The notes: generated by a model not told the origin, from the letters alone. Numbered from the stretch's first letter, positions 9,465 through 17,023 are shown. The stretch is DNA of 64,000 nt from Bryobacteraceae bacterium (GCA_030041985.1 JASIAM010000060.1:1-64000); one strand, 5' to 3'. Translations and numbers: made by a program.

Positions 9465-9771
9465 GAAACTCGCGGCATTCTAGTGTAGGGGTTGGCGGCC
9501 TTGGCAGGTCGGCCGAAGTCCGCAGGATCAGACTACTGTCGAAGAGCGCGGGGCAAGTCGCGAGTGGTCTTACGCCCGTCTCGTGACGGGCAATTATAGT
9601 ATGCACGGTGTGAATAAGGGAGCAGCATAGTTGGTACGGCCTATTTGCCAGCGCTGTCGTTTCACTGGACGGCGGTTTAGGGAAAGGGGAGTCTCGTGGC
9701 CTAGCTAATTCGAGCCGATCCTGCAAACATTCGAATAGGATTACACTTTTCCTACTCAGGAGACCAGGACA
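9465..9771. other. Gap between peptide gene and thioredoxin-like gene
   Basis: 307 bp with no convincing coding region. It holds the hairpin at 9574-9591 and, at its end, the Shine-Dalgarno CAGGAGA (9757-9763) of the next gene. The size of the gap next to the tight spacing of the following four genes suggests the peptide is expressed as its own unit or at a higher level. Confidence 0.5.
9574..9591 (+). terminator. Perfect 7-bp hairpin with 4-base loop (attenuator-like)
   Basis: GCCCGTC, loop TCGT, GACGGGC: a perfect GC-rich stem about 110 bp after the peptide stop codon. No run of T follows (AATTATAGT instead), so it is not a textbook intrinsic terminator. It could be an attenuator or a 3'-end stabiliser of the peptide mRNA. 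Confidence 0.35.
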
Positions 9772-10317
9772 ATGATAGAAAAATCGTTGAGATTTATAGC
9801 CTACCTCGCAGTTATTGTCTTGTGCTTCGTTCGAGTGTATTCCTATTGGAGCAACAAGGGCGCTGCGCCTCATCCTTCGGCCGAATCCTTGGCCGCACAT
9901 CTTGTCGGTTCCAGGATCGGCCTCGGTGGGAATGCCACAGGTGAGGCAGTCCGGGCGAGCGTCGTTATTGCCATGACTAAGTCCTGTGTTTATTGCCGTG
10001 CGAGTGCGCCATTCTACAGGAGGCTGATCCGGGAGGCCCAAAACCTTCCTGGAGGTGTCAGGACGATCGCGGTTATGCCGGAAAGCAGGGATGCTGCGGA
10101 CAGTTACCTGAGGAATTCACTTATCCTTACCTTCGATGACGTCGTGCAATCCTTGCCAGGGTTTCGTGCGGCTGCTACGCCTACTTTGATTGTGACCGAC
10201 AGGCAGGGAGTCATCAAAGGAGCGTGGGTCGGGTTCCTGAGACCGGAAGCCGAAAATGCAGTTCTAGCGGCGCTCTGCCGCATGTCTGGGGCTGCGGGGG
10301 CTGTGTGCCGCAGTTGA
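9772..10317 (+). CDS. Membrane-anchored thioredoxin-fold protein
   Basis: 181 residues. An N-terminal membrane anchor spans about residues 7-25 (FIAYLAVIVLCFVRVY), followed by a thioredoxin-like domain with a C-V-Y-C active site at residues 72-75 after VVIAMTKS, and a TPT segment at 136-138 in the expected cis-proline position (ATPTLIVTDRQG). These are hallmarks of TlpA/ResA-type extracytoplasmic thiol-disulfide proteins. CVYC is unusual compared with CGPC or CxPC. The gene starts the four-gene run behind the Cys-rich peptide, so a role in forming or editing its disulfides is a reasonable inference. Shine-Dalgarno CAGGAGA at 9757-9763. Confidence 0.75.
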   Translation: MIEKSLRFIAYLAVIVLCFVRVYSYWSNKGAAPHPSAESLAAHLVGSRIGLGGNATGEAVRASVVIAMTKSCVYCRASAPFYRRLIREAQNLPGGVRTIAVMPESRDAADSYLRNSLILTFDDVVQSLPGFRAAATPTLIVTDRQGVIKGAWVGFLRPEAENAVLAALCRMSGAAGAVCRS

Positions 10318-10333
10318 CTATGGAGTTACATCA

Positions 10334-11128
10334 ATGCACCGACCCTTTCTCTTATGCCTCGCTAGCCTAGCGGTGGCGACAGAATTGTCAGCGCAGGGGA
10401 TCTCGGGTAAGGAGTTTGAAGTGGTCTCGATCCGCGTTCCTCAGGAGCTCAGCCGTGAGGAATACTCCGCAAACCCAGGCTCACGGATAGTGCAGATCGA
10501 CAAGGGGTTTGTTACGATGCCCTACGCCAGAATGGAAATTATACTCCAACGAGCGTTTGGCGTGACCAGGCCCCAGCTAATCGCGCCCGAGTGGACGCAA
10601 TCACGCTACTTTAGCATTGAGGCAAAACTGCCTCCGGACGCTGCTCAGGGCGATGTTCCGGAGATGCTCAGGAATATGTTGGTGGCACGTTTCCACATGG
10701 GATACCACAAGGAGGTCAGGAACACAACGGTTCTCGTGCTAGCCTCTGCAAAAGGGGGTACAAAAGCGGAAGCTGCCGCCGCGGAATCCCGGTCACGGCG
10801 GCGGGGGATAGAGCACGGTGGAACGCATTTCGACTTAACGACGACCTCCGTTGGCCTCGCGGACTTTCTGGCCCAACGCACATTCGGCCCCGTGGTTGAC
10901 AGGACGGGTCTGGCGGGTACATATTTGTTCTCGTTTGATTTTTATCCTTTCGGGAAGTTGGGGGGGGATGGAAACCCGTTGGGCCCGCCGACCAACGATT
11001 TCTTTGCGGATCTGGTCCGGCATTACGACGACGCACTGGCCCCTATCGGTCTTCGCCTCACCCCGGCCAAGCTGCCGATGGAAAATGTCATCATTGACCA
11101 GCTTGACCGCACGCCCACTGAGAATTGA
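10334..11128 (+). CDS. TIGR03435 family secreted protein
   Basis: 264 residues with a signal peptide (MHRPFLLCLASLAVATELSAQ) and then the conserved FEVVSIRVPQ start of the TIGR03435 family. Further family-like blocks are GFVTMPYARMEIILQRAFGV, the FSIEAKLPPDA region and a late DRTGLAGTYLFSFDF block. The family is known as a Solibacter/acidobacterial expansion of extracytoplasmic proteins without an established function. It starts 16 bp after the thioredoxin-like gene, so the two are probably co-transcribed. It is the best clue in the window to the host lineage. Confidence 0.85.
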   Translation: MHRPFLLCLASLAVATELSAQGISGKEFEVVSIRVPQELSREEYSANPGSRIVQIDKGFVTMPYARMEIILQRAFGVTRPQLIAPEWTQSRYFSIEAKLPPDAAQGDVPEMLRNMLVARFHMGYHKEVRNTTVLVLASAKGGTKAEAAAAESRSRRRGIEHGGTHFDLTTTSVGLADFLAQRTFGPVVDRTGLAGTYLFSFDFYPFGKLGGDGNPLGPPTNDFFADLVRHYDDALAPIGLRLTPAKLPMENVIIDQLDRTPTEN

Positions 11129-11166
11129 CGCCGTCAGGAGGGTAGCGTATCAGGAAAGGAGTTTCT

Positions 11167-12207
11167 GTGCTGATTCTGGATGATCACAATCCTTGGGTCC
11201 CCGCCATGCGTAAGGTGGAATGGCCTGCATCAAAGATTCCTCCAGGATGGCTACCAGCGGCTGTGAGCGGTGGTAGGGCCGTTATCAGGTGGATCTACGT
11301 TGGAAGAGAGCCGTTAGCCGAGGCATTTCTCCCTGAAACAGTTAGGAGGTTGCGCGCGAGTGAGCCACCTGCCGTCGAATGCGAGACCGAGGTTTCGGTC
11401 TTGGAACGACGCCCTGGGGAGCCATCTTCGGCACCACCGGCCGGCATCATTTTTCACATGACTAGGTGCGGTTCTACGCTTCTCGCCAATGCATTGCGGA
11501 GAGCGGATGAAGCTGTCGTCGTTAGCGAGTCTGCCGCGGTTGCCCGAGCTATGGAGTGGATCGGGTCGCCGTCCAGTTATTGGGCCGGAATTGGTGCGAG
11601 GCTTATAGAGTCTCTAACCGCTGTTTTCGCCAATTACCAGGCGCACGGCAAAGCGGGACGCGTCGTTATCAAGTGCTCCTCTCAAGAAATACGGTGTCTG
11701 CGGGAGTTACGGGCTGTGTGGCCGAGGGTGCCGTGCTTGATTCTAATACGAAATCCTATTGAAGTCCTGGTTTCGAATGCGCTAAAGCCTTCTAAGCTCT
11801 TTCTGGATTGGCAGGACCATCCCCGGGTCGTGCCGTTAGGCGTCCCGCCGGCGGAGGTCTTTGACGGCGGCGTTGTCGAGTTTTCTGCGTGGATGGCGGG
11901 TCGCTTCTGTTCCACGGCCTTGGCAGTTCTCGACGCCGGCTGCTGGGTGTTGGATTATGCTCAGATTACGCCAGAGGTGGCGAAGAAGGTTGCGAGGTAT
12001 TTCGGTTTGTCATTATCCGACGAGGGTGAGCAGGCCTTGACTGAGGTATTTCAGTTTCACTCGAAACGCCCCGACCGTGCTTTCATTGAAGACTCGACAG
12101 ATAAGATAGGATCTGCGGCCGAGCATATGAAAATGTGCGCTGCACGATGGATACAAGCACCGTACGATGAGCTGCGGAGTCAAAGCCGTACGCCGGAGCT
12201 AGTTTAG
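11167..12207 (+). CDS. Sulfotransferase-family protein
   Basis: 346 residues from a GTG at 11167, chosen because AGGAAAGGAG lies just upstream. Residues 95-108 (IFHMTRCGSTLL) match the 5'-phosphosulfate-binding loop of PAPS-dependent sulfotransferases, and LILIRNPIEVLVS around residues 191-203 matches the 3'-phosphate-binding strand (Arg195). About 90 N-terminal residues ahead of the loop resemble nothing I know. The gene sits 38 bp after TIGR03435 and 3 bp before the JmjC-like gene. In known systems such enzymes sulfate sugars, small molecules or tyrosines (RaxST). The substrate here is unknown; the tyrosine-rich peptide of the same locus is a candidate. Confidence 0.7.
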   Translation: MLILDDHNPWVPAMRKVEWPASKIPPGWLPAAVSGGRAVIRWIYVGREPLAEAFLPETVRRLRASEPPAVECETEVSVLERRPGEPSSAPPAGIIFHMTRCGSTLLANALRRADEAVVVSESAAVARAMEWIGSPSSYWAGIGARLIESLTAVFANYQAHGKAGRVVIKCSSQEIRCLRELRAVWPRVPCLILIRNPIEVLVSNALKPSKLFLDWQDHPRVVPLGVPPAEVFDGGVVEFSAWMAGRFCSTALAVLDAGCWVLDYAQITPEVAKKVARYFGLSLSDEGEQALTEVFQFHSKRPDRAFIEDSTDKIGSAAEHMKMCAARWIQAPYDELRSQSRTPELV

Positions 12208-12210
12208 CAG

Positions 12211-13497
12211 ATGAACAATCCACTGACGCTCAAGATGCTCCTTGCACCCCATGAAGAGGGCGATTTCCTGGAGAGCGTTATGGGTCAGTCCGCTCTCTAC
12301 GTTCCTGGAGTGTCCGGCAAGTTCGAGCACCTCTTCTCTTGGGTGAAACTCAATTATTTATTGGAATTTGGTGGACTTTCGTTTCCTCGCCTGCGACTCT
12401 TCAGAGGTGGGCAAGAAGTACCGAAGGCCTCCTATTTTACGGCTGGCCGTAGCGGGTATGAGCGGCCCCTGGTCCGGGGGCTGACAACTGAACTGCGCGA
12501 AGGCGCCATGCTGACGATCGAATCTATCGAGGAGCTACACGAGCCGATTTCAGTCCAGTGTCGTGTGCTGGAGCGGAGCTTTGGGATCCCAGTCCAGGCC
12601 GACTTGTATGCCAGTTGTCGGGACAGGCCTACGCCGCCGTTGCGGCAAAACGACCACGATGTCATTGTTCTACAGTTGGAAGGCGCACGTCGTTGGCAGC
12701 TTTATTTTCCGATAAACCGGCGGGCAGCCCGGGGGAATGGGTCACTGGAACCTGTTGCGGCGCCTGCGTGGGAAGGTGTGGTGGATACCCACGATCTGCT
12801 TTATGTTCCCAAAGGATGGCGATATTGTGATGAACCAGCCGGAGAACATGGAGTGTGCCTCGCGCTAAAGTTTAGAAATCCAACCGCATTGGACGTTGTG
12901 AGCAGACTTGTAGTACAGCTCGGTGTGAGTCGAAAAATGAGCGCGAGCATCCCGCGGTTCGCTGATGCAGAGAGGCAGGGACGGTTCCTAAGAGATGTGC
13001 AGCAGAAGTTGGCTGAGGCAGTGACACACCCTGGCTTGTTGGCGGGATACTTAACTGGCGTCAGATTTTTCGCGGAGCCGCGGCACGCCTTTTCCCTTCC
13101 ATGGGCGGGACTCCCGAGTCCGTTGCCGCCAGCAGATGATTGGGTGCTGACGCCTCTTTTGGGGTTTCCTGCGTCCGACTCTCTAGTACATTCGGAGCTT
13201 GAGGACGTTTGCGAAATTGTCGTTGACCGACAGGTGGTCCGTTTTAGCGAGGATGTTGCCGACGTTGTTCAGTCGATTCTTGACAGTGAGAGTACCACTG
13301 TAGGCTCCCTGATCTCTGCGTTCGCGTCGAGTGTACCTGCGGAGCGAATTTTGGAATGTGTAAGTGAACTAGTGAAATGTGGAGCTGTTTGCTTCCGGGA
13401 ACCTGGTTTTCGTCATGCAGCTAACCATAGGCTGCCAGGATCAGGAGTCTGCAGGAGCTTTCTCTGCTCCGAGTCACCAACTCGAGTAAGGCCTTAG
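12211..13497 (+). CDS. JmjC/cupin-like protein with probable loss of metal ligands
   Basis: 428 residues. Residues 120-220 resemble the Cupin_4/JmjC fold of bacterial ribosomal oxygenases (HDVIVLQLEGARRWQLY, then DLLYVPKGWRY). Where these enzymes have H-x-D of the iron-binding triad, here residues 145-147 read R-Q-N. The distal His after the LYVPKGW strand appears replaced by Leu217, and GWxH reads GWRY. If this by-eye alignment is right the protein cannot bind iron in the usual way. The C-terminal part (about 310-400) looks like a small winged helix, as in ribosomal oxygenases, and could also be compared with PqqD-like peptide-binding domains. It starts 3 bp after the sulfotransferase, so the two probably act together. 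Confidence 0.6.
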   Translation: MNNPLTLKMLLAPHEEGDFLESVMGQSALYVPGVSGKFEHLFSWVKLNYLLEFGGLSFPRLRLFRGGQEVPKASYFTAGRSGYERPLVRGLTTELREGAMLTIESIEELHEPISVQCRVLERSFGIPVQADLYASCRDRPTPPLRQNDHDVIVLQLEGARRWQLYFPINRRAARGNGSLEPVAAPAWEGVVDTHDLLYVPKGWRYCDEPAGEHGVCLALKFRNPTALDVVSRLVVQLGVSRKMSASIPRFADAERQGRFLRDVQQKLAEAVTHPGLLAGYLTGVRFFAEPRHAFSLPWAGLPSPLPPADDWVLTPLLGFPASDSLVHSELEDVCEIVVDRQVVRFSEDVADVVQSILDSESTTVGSLISAFASSVPAERILECVSELVKCGAVCFREPGFRHAANHRLPGSGVCRSFLCSESPTRVRP

Positions 13498-13527
13498 GCC
13501 GGAGAGTGCGTTTTGCGCGGTGGGCTC

Positions 13528-13715
13528 TGCAGGTGTTTCGCGGCCTTACCGAAACGAACCCTGATAATGCCACCTTCCACTATCACTTTGCCATGGTGCT
13601 GCTGAAGAGAGGCGATAAGGCCATGGCCAAAACCGAGCTGCAGAACGCGCTGGCTAAGAAGCCGTCCGACGAAGTGCGCCACGACGCGCAAACGGAGCTA
13701 TCGAAGATCGGGTAG
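13528..13715 (+). pseudogene. Orphan C-terminal fragment of the TPR lipoprotein gene
   Basis: Encodes the last 62 residues of the TPR lipoprotein including its stop codon, with no start or upstream domain of its own. An open frame from 13506 runs into it but its first seven codons are unrelated. It is the left-behind end of the target gene, or the end brought in by the insertion. Confidence 0.85.
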
Positions 13716-13728
13716 AGACACACTGGCG
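13528..13728 (+). repeat. Right 201-bp direct repeat
   Basis: Second copy of the TPR gene 3' end, gapless against 8658-8858 with six silent third-base differences. Since no coding difference has built up, this copy came from a functional allele and not from slow decay of a local duplicate. Together the repeats mark the ends of the 4,870-bp insertion. Confidence 0.95.
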
Positions 13729-13792
13729 TCTGGATCAGATGCTTCCCAGACTGCCCGGCCCCCAGAGAGCAACCGCCAGCGCGGAGCCGCGC

Positions 13793-13822
13793 TTGACAGG
13801 TGCGATGACGCCCCCTTAGGCT
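13793..13822 (+). promoter_or_regulatory. Promoter of the first parDE pair (possibly leaderless)
   Basis: TTGACA at 13793-13798, an 18-base spacer and TAGGCT at 13817-13822. The ATG of the antitoxin follows only 8 bases after the -10, so the transcript may start at or next to the start codon. No Shine-Dalgarno is visible. Confidence 0.4.
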
Positions 13823-13830
13823 GAAATCGT

Positions 13831-14115
13831 ATGGAAGTGCAGTTCACCCCCGATCAGAAGGCCTTTGTCCGCCAGGCGATTGAAAGCGGACGGCTGCAGC
13901 GCGAGGAAGACGCGGTGAAGGAGGCGCTGTCGCTGTGGGAAGAGCGCGAGCGCCGAAGATTGGAAATCCTGGTGGCCGCCGATAAGGCAGAAGCATCATT
14001 GGTGCGCGGCGAAGGACGTAGGGTGAGGACCGAAGAAGAAGCCAGCCAGCTTGCCGCCGACGTGAAACGGCGTGGTATGGCGCGCCTGAATGCCGCATCG
14101 AATCCCCGCTCATGA
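13831..14115 (+). CDS. ParD-like antitoxin
   Basis: 94 residues. The N terminus (VQFTPDQKAFVRQAIESGR, then EDAVKEALSLWEERERRR) is a ribbon-helix-helix domain of the ParD type, which binds DNA and represses its own operon. The charged C-terminal half would wrap the toxin. The stop codon overlaps the toxin start as ATGA (14112-14115), the standard coupling of such pairs. A leaderless promoter may drive it. Confidence 0.8.
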   Translation: MEVQFTPDQKAFVRQAIESGRLQREEDAVKEALSLWEERERRRLEILVAADKAEASLVRGEGRRVRTEEEASQLAADVKRRGMARLNAASNPRS

Positions 14116-14417
14116 GCGAGTTTCGCCTTGCGCCGGAGGCGGAGGCCGAGCTGGACGACATCTGGCTGCACATTGCGAGGGAAAGCGGCAGCATTGATAT
14201 TGCTACCCGCGTAGTCGAGAAAATAGCCGATCATTTCTGGCTGTTGGCGCGGTATCCCTACCTCGGGCGGGCGCGCGCCGAAGATTTGCGGCCCGGCTTG
14301 CGCAGCTTTCCTGTTGGCGGCTACCTCATTATTCACCGCATTGTGGAGGATGACGTGGTGCTGATTCTGCATGTGGTGCACGGCAGCCGCGACATCGGGC
14401 CATTGTTCGGACATTAG
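14112..14417 (+). CDS. ParE-like toxin
   Basis: 101 residues with the RelE/ParE fold signature: FRLAPEAEAELDDIWLHIA, then ARYPYLGRAR, RPGLRSFPVGGYLIIHRI and VVLILHVVHGSRD. Members poison gyrase or cleave mRNA. The pair sits directly after the insertion scar and before nadE. It appears intact. Confidence 0.85.
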   Translation: MSEFRLAPEAEAELDDIWLHIARESGSIDIATRVVEKIADHFWLLARYPYLGRARAEDLRPGLRSFPVGGYLIIHRIVEDDVVLILHVVHGSRDIGPLFGH

Positions 14418-14518
14418 CAATGCGAAGCCTCTGTGCCCTACTGTAATGCTTTCCTGCACCTTCGGACTGCGTGCCGGAGGACTGCCGCAGTTACTGTAAC
14501 ATCGTATTGGAAACTCTC

Positions 14519-16153
14519 TTGCGCATCGCTCTTTTGCAAATCAACACGACGGCGGGGGATCTGCCCGGCAACGCGGCGCTGATCATTCGCGGGGTGCGGC
14601 AGGCGCAGTTTGCGGGGGCGGAACTGGTGTTGACACCGGAGCTGTCGCTGATGGGCTACCTGCCGCGGGACCTGCTGATGAATCGCGGCTTCGTAGCGCG
14701 CAGCGGGCAGATGCTCGAGCAGATTGCGACCGAGTTGGCGGCGGCGCCTCCGGTGCTGGTGGGGACGGCGATTCCCAACCCGGCGGAAATGGGCCGGCCG
14801 CTGTTCAACAGCGCGGTGCTGCTGCATAAGGGCGTGGTGGGCCGGGCCTTTCGCAAGACGCTGCTGCCCACCTACGATGTCTTCGACGAAGACCGCTATT
14901 TCGAACCGGCGAGCGAGCCCGAAATTCTGGAGTGGAACGGGTGGCGGCTGGGGATCAGCATCTGCGAAGACGTATGGAACGACCGCGATTTCTGGGAGCG
15001 CCCGCGGTATCACCAGGACCCCATTGAGACACTTGCCAAAGCGGGCGCGCAAGCCATTCTGAATCTATCGGCCTCGCCCTTCTGCGCAGGCAAACAGCTT
15101 TTCCGCCAGCGCATGCTGGGGCACATGGCGCAGAAGCACGGCCTTCCGCTGGTTTACGTCAACCAGGTGGGAGGAAATGATGACCTGATTTTCGACGGTC
15201 GCAGTTGCGTCTTCGATGCGGAGGGCCGGCTGATCGGGCGCGCGGCGGGTTTTGGCGAGGATCTGCTGGTGGCGGACCTGGCGCCGGCCAGCAGCACCAT
15301 GGCGGAAGACGATTTCGCCATTGAGGCGGAAATCTGGAACGCGCTGGTGCTGGGGGTGCGCGACTATGCGTCCAAAACGCGATTTTCCAAAGTGCTGCTG
15401 GGGCTTTCCGGGGGCATCGATTCCGCGCTGACGGCGGCCATTGCGGCGGAAGCCATGGGCGCGGGAAACGTGCTGGGCGTGCTCATGCCATCCTGCTATT
15501 CGAGCGCGGGCAGCGTGGAGGACGCGCGGGAGGTGGCGCGCAACCTGGGCATCGAAACCCTGATTTTGCCGATTGCGGGCATCATGCAGACTTACGGCTG
15601 CGTGCTGGCGGAAGCGTTTCACGGCCGCCCGGCGGATGTCACTGAAGAAAATATTCAATCGCGCATTCGCGGCAACCTGCTGATGGCGGTGTCCAACAAA
15701 TTCGGATCGCTGCTGCTGACGACCGGCAACAAATCGGAGCTGGCGGTGGGGTATTGCACGTTGTATGGCGATATGAACGGCGGCCTGGCAGTAATCGGGG
15801 ATGTGCCGAAGACCATGGTGTACCGGGTGGCGCGCTGGCGCAATCAGCGGCGGGCTGACATTCCGGAGGCCATCCTGACGAAGGCGCCCTCGGCGGAGCT
15901 GCGTCCCAACCAGACCGACCAGGACACGCTGCCGCCGTATGACGTGCTGGACCAGATTTTGGAGTTGCACGTGGAGCGGTGCCAATCGGCGGAAGAGATT
16001 GTGGCGCAGGGATTCGAGGAACAGACGGTGCGGCGCGTGCTGCGCATGGTGCGGATTGCGGAATTCAAGCGCAAGCAGGCTGCGCCGGTGCTGAAGGTGA
16101 CCTCGCGAGCGTTTGGCACTGGCTGGCGGATGCCGATCGTGCGGGGAGAGTAG
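14519..16153 (+). CDS. nadE: Glutamine-dependent NAD+ synthetase
   Basis: Two-domain enzyme that makes NAD+ from deamido-NAD+, ATP and glutamine in the cytoplasm. The N-terminal nitrilase-type amidotransferase domain shows its triad: Glu in LTPELSLMGY, Lys in FRKTLLPTYDVFDE and Cys in GISICEDVW. The C-terminal synthetase domain has the ATP-binding loop LGLSGGIDSALTAA, and NKSELAVGYCTLYGDMNGG. About 545 residues, normal for the short bacterial form. The family start lies at the TTG at 14519 (LRIALLQINTTAGD); a GTG at 14471 in the same frame would add 16 unusual residues. Neither start has a strong Shine-Dalgarno. It is flanked on both sides by toxin-antitoxin pairs. Confidence 0.93.
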   Translation: MRIALLQINTTAGDLPGNAALIIRGVRQAQFAGAELVLTPELSLMGYLPRDLLMNRGFVARSGQMLEQIATELAAAPPVLVGTAIPNPAEMGRPLFNSAVLLHKGVVGRAFRKTLLPTYDVFDEDRYFEPASEPEILEWNGWRLGISICEDVWNDRDFWERPRYHQDPIETLAKAGAQAILNLSASPFCAGKQLFRQRMLGHMAQKHGLPLVYVNQVGGNDDLIFDGRSCVFDAEGRLIGRAAGFGEDLLVADLAPASSTMAEDDFAIEAEIWNALVLGVRDYASKTRFSKVLLGLSGGIDSALTAAIAAEAMGAGNVLGVLMPSCYSSAGSVEDAREVARNLGIETLILPIAGIMQTYGCVLAEAFHGRPADVTEENIQSRIRGNLLMAVSNKFGSLLLTTGNKSELAVGYCTLYGDMNGGLAVIGDVPKTMVYRVARWRNQRRADIPEAILTKAPSAELRPNQTDQDTLPPYDVLDQILELHVERCQSAEEIVAQGFEEQTVRRVLRMVRIAEFKRKQAAPVLKVTSRAFGTGWRMPIVRGE

Positions 16154-16216
16154 GGGGGCTGCGCCGCAGGGTCCAGGGTTCGGGAGCCAGGGGCCGAAAA
16201 ACCCAGCGGCCAAGGA

Positions 16217-16247
16217 TATTGGCAATAATTGCCAATACTGCTAGAAT
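16217..16247 (+). promoter_or_regulatory. Promoter with overlapping palindromic operator of the second parDE pair
   Basis: TTGGCA at 16219-16224, a 17-base spacer and TAGAAT at 16242-16247. A 9-3-9 perfect inverted repeat (arms TATTGGCAA and TTGCCAATA, 16217-16237) covers the -35 and most of the spacer. This is the expected site for repression by the ribbon-helix-helix antitoxin encoded just downstream. Confidence 0.65.
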
Positions 16248-16270
16248 GGTCGCGATTGGAGGACCATCGC

Positions 16271-16573
16271 ATGCCCACCCGGAACGTCAACCTGACCGAG
16301 CATTTCGACCGATTCATTGAGACCGGCATCACCTCAGGCCGTTTCAGCAACGCCAGCGAAGTAGTGCGCGAAGGCCTCCGGCTCCTGGAGCAGCGCGAGC
16401 ACGAGGACAAGGCTAGGATCGAATGGCTGCGCGGCGCCGCCAAGGAAGGCTTTGATGCCGCTGACCGCGGTGACTACATAACTCTCCGCTCTGATCAGGA
16501 GATCGATGACTTTGTAGATCAGGTGCGCCGGGAAGCATCGAAAAAACTCGTCACCAAAAAGGTGCGTGCCTAA
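16271..16573 (+). CDS. ParD-family antitoxin
   Basis: 100 residues from ATG 16271, preceded by GGAGG. The N terminus (VNLTEHFDRFIETGITSGRF, then SNASEVVREGLRLLEQRE) is the classic ParD ribbon-helix-helix domain; the acidic C terminus is the toxin-binding part. The gene overlaps the toxin by 8 bp. It probably represses its own promoter through the palindrome at 16217-16237. Confidence 0.85.
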   Translation: MPTRNVNLTEHFDRFIETGITSGRFSNASEVVREGLRLLEQREHEDKARIEWLRGAAKEGFDAADRGDYITLRSDQEIDDFVDQVRREASKKLVTKKVRA

Positions 16574-16967
16574 ATCTCCGACAAAATATGCTGTGAGGCT
16601 TACCGGCCCCGCCAAGCGGGATCTCTCCGGCCTGATGGAATGGACTGTCCAGGAGTTTGGCGAGCGCGCAGCACTTCGCTACGATACTCTGATCAAACAG
16701 GCCTTAAAGGATATCGGAGCCGATCCCGAACGTCCAGGATCGAAAGAGCGGCCCGAGATCATGGTCCGGGGCGCGCGGACATATCACCTGGAATTTAGCC
16801 GGAACCGAGTGAGCGGGTCAAAGGTGAAAAAGCCGCGCCATTTTCTCCTGTACCGCTGCTGCGATGATGGTGTGGCCGAGGTGGCCCGTATTCTTCACGA
16901 CGGCCGCGACCTCCAACGCCATCTTCCTGAAGGCTATCGGCATGGCGAAGGAACACTTAAAACTTGA
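16566..16967 (+). CDS. ParE-family toxin
   Basis: 133 residues from a GTG at 16566 that overlaps the antitoxin end. RelE/ParE features: VRLTGPAKRDLSGLMEWTVQEFGERAA, then RGARTYHLEFSRNR and a C-terminal HFLLYRCCDDGVAEVARILHDGRDL block. It is somewhat longer than the usual 95-105 residues because of a C-terminal tail. It looks intact. A GTG start and overlap give lower, coupled translation, as usual for the toxin. Confidence 0.8.
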   Translation: MPKSPTKYAVRLTGPAKRDLSGLMEWTVQEFGERAALRYDTLIKQALKDIGADPERPGSKERPEIMVRGARTYHLEFSRNRVSGSKVKKPRHFLLYRCCDDGVAEVARILHDGRDLQRHLPEGYRHGEGTLKT

Positions 16968-17023
16968 GTCCTGCTTTGTAAATGCAAGTACTTGCCAACC
17001 AACGGCATCCAACGGCTCCGTGG

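Noticed and set aside
9274-10041. 255-residue minus-strand frame over the peptide and thioredoxin-like genes
   Set aside because: Composition is unlike a real protein, and it lies opposite genes with promoter, ribosome-binding sites and motifs.
8659-13728. Insertion sequence or transposon as the cause of the 4.87-kb insertion
   Set aside because: No transposase, terminal inverted repeats or short target duplication were found; the 201-bp ends are gene fragments with silent differences.
15065-16225. 386-residue minus-strand frame over nadE
   Set aside because: The plus strand encodes a complete, well-conserved nadE; the antisense product is His/Arg-rich and low in family likeness.
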